Shown: positions 48,473-55,263 of the stretch, piece after piece
Layout of the letters: every line of letters starts with the position of its first letter
Position numbering within the stretch: the first letter of the stretch is position 1
DNA from: an uncultured Azospirillum sp.
Lineage (GTDB): Bacteria; Pseudomonadota; Alphaproteobacteria; Azospirillales; Azospirillaceae
DNA length: 64,000 nt
Assembly (NCBI RefSeq): GCF_946480385.1
Contig: NZ_CAMLJP010000004.1
Location: forward strand, 53,174 to 117,173
Direction: 5' to 3'
Made by a program: the position numbers and the translations under genes
Notes under the pieces: model-generated
Told to the model about the DNA's origin: nothing
The model's database searches: none
What the model saw: the letters and a program-made list of their open reading frames with translations, nothing else

Positions 48473-48909
48473 GCAGGAACATTCCGATGACGCGCCCCTT
48501 CCCCTGCCGCCGGCTCGCCGCGGCGACACTGCTGCCGGTCCTGCTTGCCGGGGCGAGCTGTGCCCCGCTCGGCGGCGAAAAATCCGCCGCGATCCTGGAG
48601 CGGGTGGCCGACGGCGACTATGACGTCGGCATCCGCTATCCGTCCAAGCGCACCCGCTACGTGATGATCGTCGAGGACGACGAGGAGTCCTTCGCCATTG
48701 CCAACCGGCCGACTTCTGGCCGGGATATGGCCGGCAGGGATACGGCCGATGCCGTGGCGATTCCGGCAGAAGAACCGGCCGTACCCCAGCGGAACGACCG
48801 GGTGCTTGCCCCCTGCGCCGGGTCGGCCGGCAACTGGTATCGCCACACGCCGGCCGGCTATGTCTGCGCCGGCCAGCCGGGCGCCGCGCCCGCGGCGACG
48901 GGGGGCTGA
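48469..48909 (+). CDS. Small lipoprotein of unknown function
   Basis: This 146-residue protein has a lipoprotein-type signal ending LLPVLLAGASC, so the mature protein starts at that Cys and would sit in an envelope membrane. The mature part has no family I know: RYPSKRTRYVMIVEDDEESF, a variable Gly/Asp-rich stretch and a C-terminal pair of cysteines (LAPCAGSAGNWYRHTPAGYV, then CAG) that could form a disulfide. It overlaps the MscS-fusion stop by 4 bases (ATGA) and is 3 bases from the TssJ-like gene, so it is an integral operon member. An internal ATG at 48487 is an alternative start. Confidence 0.7.
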   Translation: MSRNIPMTRPFPCRRLAAATLLPVLLAGASCAPLGGEKSAAILERVADGDYDVGIRYPSKRTRYVMIVEDDEESFAIANRPTSGRDMAGRDTADAVAIPAEEPAVPQRNDRVLAPCAGSAGNWYRHTPAGYVCAGQPGAAPAATGG

Positions 48910-48912
48910 CCC

Positions 48913-49395
48913 TTGAAGCGCCTGGCTCTGACGATCGCCCTGCTGCTTGCCGGCTGCGCCGCGGACATGTCCGCCCGCCCAGACGCGGACGCCGGCGCCA
49001 GCGGCACCTCCGCCCCCATTCTTCGCATCACCGCCGATGCCGACGCCAACGACCGCCGTCCGGTGGCCGTCGACGTGGTGCGGGTGGCCGACGGCTCCCT
49101 TGCGCGCCGGCTCGGCGCTCTCGACGCCGCAAGCTGGTTTCGTGACCGGGCGACCCTGAACGGCGAGGCCGCCAGCCAGATTGCCATCGCATCATGGGAA
49201 ATGGTGCCCGGCCAAAGCGTGATCCTGCACAACCTGCCGCCCTTCACCGCCACCCCGACCGCAACCATCGTCTTCGTTCGCTACGGCACGCCGGGCGTCC
49301 ACCGCCAGTCGCTGGATGGCGCGGGCGCCCTGGACATCCGGCTGGGTCGCAACGGCTTCACCGTGGCTACGCTGCCGAAGGACACAGCACCGTGA
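48913..49395 (+). CDS. TssJ-like (type VI secretion) outer membrane lipoprotein
   Basis: This 160-residue protein starts at a TTG with a GGGGGC ribosome site 6 bases upstream. The lipobox is LLLAGC (Cys15). The mature part fits the transthyretin-like TssJ fold: ILRITADADANDRRPVAVDV (the strand-plus-NxxxxRPxxV pattern), LDAASWFRDRATL and WEMVPGQSVIL, where TssJ has a PGE/PGQ turn. TssJ anchors TssM to the outer membrane. Gene order TssJ, TssL, TssM directly follows, which strengthens a similarity that is moderate on its own. Confidence 0.65.
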   Translation: MKRLALTIALLLAGCAADMSARPDADAGASGTSAPILRITADADANDRRPVAVDVVRVADGSLARRLGALDAASWFRDRATLNGEAASQIAIASWEMVPGQSVILHNLPPFTATPTATIVFVRYGTPGVHRQSLDGAGALDIRLGRNGFTVATLPKDTAP

Positions 49396-50147
49396 CCGCC
49401 CGGCCCGCTCCCTCGCCCGCTCAAGCGCCAGCCGCTCCGGTGCTCCTCAATGAGGCGACGCGTGGAGCCGGTTCGGGTGTCCTGCCCCTGTTCCGCGTCT
49501 TCCACACCGACCTGCTGGCCGCCTGCGCACAGGAGCAGGCCCCCGCCGGGTCGGTGGCCGAACGGCTGGTCGCGACGCTCCATGGCATGAGCAGCGCGGC
49601 GACCGCCCAGGGACCTGCGGCCCACGGCATGGTGGTGAAGGCGGTCTTTGCGATGGCGATGCTGGCCGACCAGGCGCTGTCCCAGGTGAAGCCGGCCGAT
49701 GCCGTCGTCGCCGGCCGCCTGTTCGGCGCGAACGCCACATTGCAGACCCTGTTCGTCCAGGCCGACGACCTGATCCGCCAGGGCGCCAGGGCCGACCGCG
49801 GGCTTGCCACCGTATATCTGGCAACGCTGGCCCTAGGCTTCCCGGACGACGCCCAGGCGGCGGCGCGGCGTTCGCCACTGCACCGCATCGTCACCGGCAG
49901 GGAGGGTGGAACCGAGCCGGCCCAGGCCGGCCTTGCCAGCCCGCGCGCCTATGAACCGTCGGCTGGCGCCGTGCTCGGCAGCTTCCGACCGTCGGCACGG
50001 CGATGGTGGATGGCGGCCGGCGGCGTGGCAGCCCTGTTCCTGCTGGTTTCGCATCTGCTGTGGTCCACCGCGGTGAACGAGCTTCAGCGTGACCTGCGCG
50101 GTGCCCGGTCCGCGGTCGAGGATATGGGGCTGTCATGGTCCTACTGA
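49392..50147 (+). CDS. TssL/DotU-like inner membrane protein
   Basis: This 251-residue protein begins at a GTG overlapping the previous stop (GTGA). A helical cytoplasmic domain (about 20-165) is followed by one membrane helix near the C-terminus (WWMAAGGVAALFLLVSHLLW), the tail-anchored topology of TssL/DotU. Family-like features are the helix FRVFHTDLLAACAQEQAP, VKAVFAMAMLADQALSQVKP (AFxDE region) and TVYLATLALGFPDDAQAA in place of the usual YYLCLxLGF. No peptidoglycan-binding OmpA domain is attached. It overlaps the TssM-like gene by 13 bases. Confidence 0.7.
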   Translation: MTARPAPSPAQAPAAPVLLNEATRGAGSGVLPLFRVFHTDLLAACAQEQAPAGSVAERLVATLHGMSSAATAQGPAAHGMVVKAVFAMAMLADQALSQVKPADAVVAGRLFGANATLQTLFVQADDLIRQGARADRGLATVYLATLALGFPDDAQAAARRSPLHRIVTGREGGTEPAQAGLASPRAYEPSAGAVLGSFRPSARRWWMAAGGVAALFLLVSHLLWSTAVNELQRDLRGARSAVEDMGLSWSY

Positions 50148-53100
50148 TCCTGACGCTGGAGTTCCTGCTCTCCACCATCGGCTCGGCCATCGGCTGGGTC
50201 CTGTCCTTCGTCTTCGCCTTTCTGCCCTATGCGCTGGCGGTGTTGCCGCTCTACATCCTCTATCGGGCGGCACGGGCGGTGTGGCCAAAGCTGCGTGGCC
50301 GGCTACGCCGCCGCAAGCCCGCCGCCAAGGCGCCGGCCCGAAACAGGCCGGGGGCCCGCAAGGCCATGGCTTCCTCGCCCCTGCATGTGAGGGCGGAGGC
50401 GCCTCCTCCGTCGAAAGCCGCTGCCGGCAAGCCTCCGCTGGCCCGCGCCTACGGCGAAGGCCTGGACATCCTGACGCGGCAGATGCGCGGTCCCCTGCGG
50501 CGCGGCGACATCCCCTGGTTCCTCGCCTTCGGCGTCGGCGGCCCGGCGCTGCTCGCCACCGACCCGACCCATGTCAGCTGGCCGGAGGACGGCAACACCG
50601 AACACGGCTGCTGGTGGTTCTGCGAAGGGGCGGCGATCCTGCATGCCGGCGCCGATTCCGCCGACGGCTCCAGGCTCGACGCCTCCTGGCCGTCGCTGGT
50701 CACGGCTATGGCCAAGCGGCCGATGCGCCGGCCGCTGGACGGCATCCTGCTGATGGTCGGCGCCGACGAACTGTGCGCCGCCAACGATCGCGAGGCGCCG
50801 CGCAAGGCTTTGGCCAAGCGGGCGGAGTCCCTGCGCGCCCGGCTGCGGGCGATCCGCGACGACCTCGGCATGGTTTGCCCGGTGCATGTGGTGGTGGTGC
50901 GGGCGGAGGCCCTCGACGGCTTCGCCGACCTCTGCGCCGCGGTTCCCGCCGCCCTGCTGGACAGCACACTGGGATGGACCAGCCAGCAGGACTGGCTGCT
51001 GCCTTTCGAGCCCGCCCGGGTGGGCGAGGCGTTCGACGCCATCCGGTCGGATCTCGCCCTGCTGGAGGCGAATGCCCTCGCCGCAGGAATCGCCGGGGTG
51101 CGCCTGCCGCTGCTCGCCTCATCCCTGGAAGCTCTGCGGCATCCGCTGGCGCTGTTCCTCGATGGTGCGTTGGGAGGGAATGAGGCCACCGAACCCTTCC
51201 CGTTGCGCGGCATCGCCCTGACGGGTGCCTGTGCGACCGCGACGGGCGGACGCCGCCCGGCCTTTGCCCGTGACCTGCTGCCCGGCCGCGCCTTCGCCGA
51301 GCCCGGCTATGGCCGTCCGTCAGAGGCCGCCTTCCTGAAAGGCCGCCGCCGGCGCCGGATCGCACAGGCCACGCTGGCCGCCTCCGCCACGGTCCTGTCG
51401 CTCGCGGCGTGGCAGGGCTTCGTCACCGTCTCGGCCGGCAGCACCGCCGTTGCGGACTCGGTCACCGACCTGCGGCGGGCGCTGCTGTCGCACGATGCCG
51501 TTGCCGACGCCCCGATGGTGACCCGCGTGATCGCCGCCACCGCCGCGATGGAGCGCGACCGGCTCGCCACGCCGCTGCTGCCGACCTCCCTGTTCAGCAG
51601 CGTCGACGAGGACAAGCGGCGGCTTGCATCGGTCACCCTGCGCCGCGCGGTTCTGCGGCCGATCCGCGACGCGCTGCTGCCCAGCTCCGCCCTGACCGAC
51701 CTGCCTCCCGTCACCAATCCCCACAGCGTCGAGGAACTTCCGGCCTTCCGCCGGCTGGCCGCACAGCTGGACCGCATCGGCGGCCGGCGCGACGCGCTGG
51801 AGCGTTACGACCGCTTCCGCCGCAATAGCGGGTTCGACGAGTTGATCGCACTGGCGGACAGCGTCTATGGCGCCGTCCCCCGCCCGCCGGTGACGGCGAC
51901 CGACGGCTTCATCACGCGTATCGCCGCCGGTGCCGACCTTCCCAACCTGGACGCCAGAACCATCGCGGTCGCCTTGCGGGCGGAGTCGGTGCAACTCGCC
52001 ACTCCGCTCGCCGAGGAACTCTATAGCCGCAACCCCTTGCGCCGTCGTGCGCGGGCGCTGGCCGAGCGTCTGCAGAACCTTCCCGAGACACCGACAGACG
52101 AGGATGTCGCGGACGTCCGCCGTCTGGTCGATGCCGTCACCGAGGCTGCCGGCTGGCCGATCGCCGCCGCTTTGCAGGACCCCGCGCGTGGCTTGCCCGT
52201 AGCCGTCAAGCTGGCGCTCCAGAAGGCGGCGATCGCCGACCTGCCTGGCCGCGACACCACCGACCGCATCACGGAAGCGCTGTCGACTGCCGCCACATCG
52301 GCCCGCGCCGCCGTCCTGGCTCTCGATGCGGCGCCGGTCGGCCGCCTGCTCGCAAGCGGAGAGGGAGGAGCACTGGCCTTGAACCCGGCTGTCGCCGCAC
52401 TGCCGGATCAAATGGCCGCCACCTTGGCCAGCAGAATTCCGGACGAACCGGTGCCAGCCAAATCCGCCGCCCCCGACAGCAAACCCGCGGGATCCATTTC
52501 GGCCGCACCGGCTGTCGAGCCGCGTCCGGCGCCGCCGGCCCCGACAGCGGTTGCACCCATACCCGAACGACCGATTGCCGCCAGTCCGGCGCCTGCGCCG
52601 TATACGCCCCCGCCACCCCTGCCGGTCCCGCCCGCCGGGGTGTCGGCCCCGGAGTCCGGCGCGGCGGTGGCGACGCTGGAAGCAACCTTCTCCCAGTCGC
52701 TGGCGGGCCGCTTCCCCTTCGTCCGTCCCGACCTCGCCCGCGGCGCGCCCGATGCCGATCCCAAGGAAGTTCGCCGCTTCTTCGAGCAGCTTGACGAGAA
52801 CCGGCCAGCGATCACGAGGATGGCAACGCCTGAACTCGCCGCTTTCCTGGAGAAGATGGAAGCGGCACGGCCGCTGCTCGATACGGTCGCGCGCAATGCG
52901 CCCGTGAGGGTCCGTTTCACCTACGGCACTAACCGGGCGCAAGAGCTTGGAGCTGAGCATATCATCGATTGGTCGGTGCGTTCCGGAAGCGTTGCGGTCG
53001 GCGCCTCCACCGGGTCCGAGCCGATGGTCTGGAAGATCGGTCAGCCGCTACAGATCAGCTTCCGCTGGGCGTCCGGTTCGCCCTACCGGCCGAAAAGCGC

Positions 53101-53374
53101 CATGGCGAGCGAGGCCGAGGCCGTTGCGGGCGACACGTTGACCCTGGTGGAACGCGGCCCATGGGCTCTGCTCCGGCTGTTGAGAAGCCGGTCGGCTCCC
53201 TCCTCAGCCGCCGGTGACGGCGTCTTGCTGCGCATCGCCTTGCCGACCCAGACCATCGGCGGCGAACCGGCGCGCGACACGATCCTGTTCATGACGGCAT
53301 CGATTGCCGCCGGATCGCGCGCGTCCCTGTCGGCCAGGACGCTCGATCTGCCGTTCCGTTTCCCTTCCAGGTAG
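50135..53374 (+). CDS. TssM/IcmF-like inner membrane protein with degenerate NTPase
   Basis: This 1,079-residue protein has an N-terminal membrane hairpin (residues 3-45), a cytoplasmic IcmF-type domain, a third helix (about 408-430) and a long periplasmic region. Family landmarks are DIPWFLAFGVGG, CWWFCEGAAIL, RRPLDGILLMVGADEL, PVHVVVVRAEALDGF, PLRGIALTGAC, FARDLLPGRAF and the C-terminal GPWALLRLL. The Walker A loop, normally GPxGxGKT, reads FGVGGPALLA, and the DTAGRY motif is HAGADSA, so nucleotide binding is probably lost. A proline-rich segment (about 785-840) precedes the last domain. TssM spans the envelope between TssL and TssJ. Confidence 0.8.
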   Translation: MVLLILTLEFLLSTIGSAIGWVLSFVFAFLPYALAVLPLYILYRAARAVWPKLRGRLRRRKPAAKAPARNRPGARKAMASSPLHVRAEAPPPSKAAAGKPPLARAYGEGLDILTRQMRGPLRRGDIPWFLAFGVGGPALLATDPTHVSWPEDGNTEHGCWWFCEGAAILHAGADSADGSRLDASWPSLVTAMAKRPMRRPLDGILLMVGADELCAANDREAPRKALAKRAESLRARLRAIRDDLGMVCPVHVVVVRAEALDGFADLCAAVPAALLDSTLGWTSQQDWLLPFEPARVGEAFDAIRSDLALLEANALAAGIAGVRLPLLASSLEALRHPLALFLDGALGGNEATEPFPLRGIALTGACATATGGRRPAFARDLLPGRAFAEPGYGRPSEAAFLKGRRRRRIAQATLAASATVLSLAAWQGFVTVSAGSTAVADSVTDLRRALLSHDAVADAPMVTRVIAATAAMERDRLATPLLPTSLFSSVDEDKRRLASVTLRRAVLRPIRDALLPSSALTDLPPVTNPHSVEELPAFRRLAAQLDRIGGRRDALERYDRFRRNSGFDELIALADSVYGAVPRPPVTATDGFITRIAAGADLPNLDARTIAVALRAESVQLATPLAEELYSRNPLRRRARALAERLQNLPETPTDEDVADVRRLVDAVTEAAGWPIAAALQDPARGLPVAVKLALQKAAIADLPGRDTTDRITEALSTAATSARAAVLALDAAPVGRLLASGEGGALALNPAVAALPDQMAATLASRIPDEPVPAKSAAPDSKPAGSISAAPAVEPRPAPPAPTAVAPIPERPIAASPAPAPYTPPPPLPVPPAGVSAPESGAAVATLEATFSQSLAGRFPFVRPDLARGAPDADPKEVRRFFEQLDENRPAITRMATPELAAFLEKMEAARPLLDTVARNAPVRVRFTYGTNRAQELGAEHIIDWSVRSGSVAVGASTGSEPMVWKIGQPLQISFRWASGSPYRPKSAMASEAEAVAGDTLTLVERGPWALLRLLRSRSAPSSAAGDGVLLRIALPTQTIGGEPARDTILFMTASIAAGSRASLSARTLDLPFRFPSR

Positions 53375-53766
53375 TACAACGCAGTGAGTACAAGAAAACG
53401 CTATGATGATTTTCGTTACAAGCCGCAACAAGGCGATCCAATATCCTTTTAAAACCCCAGCAACCCTGATTGCGACTTAATATGATTTTAATCAATAAAA
53501 ACGTATCAGTAGGTTAGCTCACGCCTCGCCGACAGGATAATAGGTCCTGCCGGAAAACCGATCTAATCATGATTTGCTAATTTCTTCGCTGCCCCTAAGC
53601 AGCAAACGCCATTTGTTTGTCAATCGCTGCGTCTGCAATTGACGAAAGGCTGCTGCTTTCCCCCAGGAAGCTCGGCTCGGCGATGCGAACTGCACGAAAA
53701 CGTGTATTTCGTATCGGAATATCCACCACCGACCAACACTCCCCGACCCGAGAAAGGCTTCGGATC
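53375..53766. other. AT-rich gene-free stretch with promoter potential
   Basis: These 392 bases separate the secretion/TssJLM operon from the second operon. The composition is far more AT-rich than the surroundings (for example TTAATATGATTTTAATCAAT around 53480). A hairpin CCGACAGGA/TCCTGCCGG lies at 53529-53553 without a T-tract. A frame is open from 53617 into the next gene, but its sequence before 53767 is not protein-like. The stretch most likely holds the promoter and control region of the second operon. Confidence 0.55.
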
Positions 53767-54267
53767 ATGGTAGACCGTAAGAAGCGTGCCCAGGACCTGA
53801 TCAAGTATCACAGCTACGCCTCGGGCGCCTTCGGGCTGATCCCGGTTCCGGGCGCCGACGTCGCCGCCGTCAGCGCGGCACAGCTGAACCTGGTCCACAA
53901 GCTCGCCAAGCTGTACGAAGTCGAGTTCGCGCAGGAGCGGACCCGCGCCATCGTCGGCGCCCTGCTGGGCGGCGTCATGCCGGGGGCTCTCAGCTCCAGC
54001 GTCCTGGGCTCCGCCGTCAAGGCCGTTCCCTTCATCGGCACCGCGCTCGGCGTGGCGGTGATGCCGGCGCTATCGCTGGCGGCGACCCGGGCTCTGGGCC
54101 AGGTGTTCGCCCAGCATTTCGAGACCGGCGGCACGCTGCTCGACTTCGATGTCGATGCGATGCGCGAGTATTTCCGCAAGGAGTTCGATGCCGCCAAGGG
54201 TGAGGCCGCCGACGCTCCGGCCGCCGCACCTCAGATGGACGAACAGCCGATCCAGAAGGCCGGTTAA
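53767..54267 (+). CDS. DUF697-like membrane-associated protein
   Basis: This 166-residue protein resembles the DUF697 family: KKRAQDLIKYHSYASGAFGL, IPVPGADVAAVSAAQLNLVH, KLAKLYEVEF, then a glycine-rich hydrophobic double segment (GALLGGVMPGALSSSVLGSA and VPFIGTALGVAVMPALSLAA) and ALGQVFAQHFETGG. DUF697 domains often accompany GTPases or envelope complexes; no GTPase is present here. I choose the ATG at 53767 with AGAAAGG about 9 bases upstream. A charged C-terminal tail follows the last hydrophobic segment. It opens the second operon. Confidence 0.75.
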   Translation: MVDRKKRAQDLIKYHSYASGAFGLIPVPGADVAAVSAAQLNLVHKLAKLYEVEFAQERTRAIVGALLGGVMPGALSSSVLGSAVKAVPFIGTALGVAVMPALSLAATRALGQVFAQHFETGGTLLDFDVDAMREYFRKEFDAAKGEAADAPAAAPQMDEQPIQKAG

Positions 54268-54309
54268 GGCCTGAACGACGGAACGCCGGGTAAAGAGGGA
54301 AGCATCGCC

Positions 54310-54480
54310 GTGCTCGAGCTGATCTATATCGGTCTCTGCCTGCTGGTCGGGTTCCTGGGAATCGGCCGCCGCGGCGGCTTCCTGCTTTACGCCTTTCTGG
54401 CGGTGGTGTTGACGCCGCCCGGCGCCCTCCTCGTCATGATTCTGCTGACCACCCGCCGCAAGAAGCCGGCGAAGGCGTGA
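54310..54480 (+). CDS. 56-residue double-spanning membrane peptide
   Basis: A GTG at 54310, with AGAGGGA about 9 bases upstream, opens a frame for 56 residues: a helix LELIYIGLCLLVGFLGIG, a basic turn RRGG, a second helix FLLYAFLAVVLTPPGALLVM, and a basic tail RRKKPAKA. Its stop is shared with the next gene's GTG (GTGA), which supports translation. The hairpin topology with a positive tail suggests a small inner-membrane subunit. I know no family for it. Confidence 0.65.
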   Translation: MLELIYIGLCLLVGFLGIGRRGGFLLYAFLAVVLTPPGALLVMILLTTRRKKPAKA

Positions 54481-55256
54481 CCGCAGCCATGACCTCCACC
54501 CATTTCACGGCACCGCCACGCCGTCCGCTGGTTACGACTCTGCTGCTGGGCCTGCTGGCTTTGCTTGCCATGTCCTTCCCGGCGAAGGCGGAATATTGGA
54601 CCGTGGCGTCGGAAGACCATTTCCCGCCCTACAACTACTCCTTCAACGGCAATCGCACCGGCATCGACACCGAAATCGTCAACGCGCTGCTGAAGGAACT
54701 GAACGTCACCCCGGTCCACCGGCCGCTGTCCTGGGCGGAGGTGGTGCAGTCGATGGACGAGAACACCGCCGACATCGGCTTCCAGTTCATCGCGTCACCC
54801 GGCCGCTTCGCGCAATACAACATGATCGGGCCGTTCCGCACCGGCACCACGGTGTTCATGGTGCGCAAGGATTCGACGATCACCTTCGACCGGCTGGAGG
54901 ATCTCACCTCCTATCGGATCGGCGTGGTCGACGGCTTCTCCTACGCGCCCGATTTCGATGCCGCGACTTATCTGGACAAGCTTGCCTCCAGCAGCAACGT
55001 GGTCAACTTCCGCCGCCTCATCCTGGGCCGGGTCGATGTCATCATCGGCGACCTGCATGTGCTGAACTACATGGCCAAACAGGACGGCCGGCTGAAGGAC
55101 GTGCGCGTTCTGCCGAAGCCCGTCGGCCTGATCCCCCGCTATATCGCGCTTCCGAAGGCACGCAAGGAAAAGGCGGAGCGCCTGCAGGCCGCTTTCGTCA
55201 AGCTGCGCGACAACGGCACCATCGCCCGCATCCTCGACAACTGGCTGGCGGAGTGA
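54477..55256 (+). CDS. Amino-acid-type (family 3) solute-binding protein
   Basis: This 259-residue periplasmic protein has a signal peptide ending LLALLAMSFPAKA. The binding domain shows WTVASEDHFPPYNYSFNGNR, TGIDTEIVNALLKELN, TADIGFQFIASPGRF and the late FVKLRDNGTIARILDNWLAE, all typical of SBP_bac_3 proteins. The usual Arg in the ligand pocket is hard to place. No permease gene for an importer is linked; the following ABC genes are exporter-type. A sensory or chaperone role is therefore as likely as transport. The GTG at 54477 overlaps the previous stop; the ATG at 54489 is an alternative. Confidence 0.8.
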   Translation: MTAAMTSTHFTAPPRRPLVTTLLLGLLALLAMSFPAKAEYWTVASEDHFPPYNYSFNGNRTGIDTEIVNALLKELNVTPVHRPLSWAEVVQSMDENTADIGFQFIASPGRFAQYNMIGPFRTGTTVFMVRKDSTITFDRLEDLTSYRIGVVDGFSYAPDFDAATYLDKLASSSNVVNFRRLILGRVDVIIGDLHVLNYMAKQDGRLKDVRVLPKPVGLIPRYIALPKARKEKAERLQAAFVKLRDNGTIARILDNWLAE

Positions 55257-55263
55257 CCGGGCG

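Noticed and set aside
45128..48529. Long minus-strand open frame of 1,133 codons
   Set aside because: It is antisense to the HlyD and MscS-fusion genes and has no recognisable domain; same explanation.
48913..53374. An ordinary type VI secretion cluster
   Set aside because: None of the sheath, tube, spike, baseplate or ClpV genes is present within the window on either side.
53529..53553. Rho-independent terminator of the TssM-like operon
   Set aside because: The hairpin has a mismatch and is not followed by a T-run; it was kept only as part of the spacer description.
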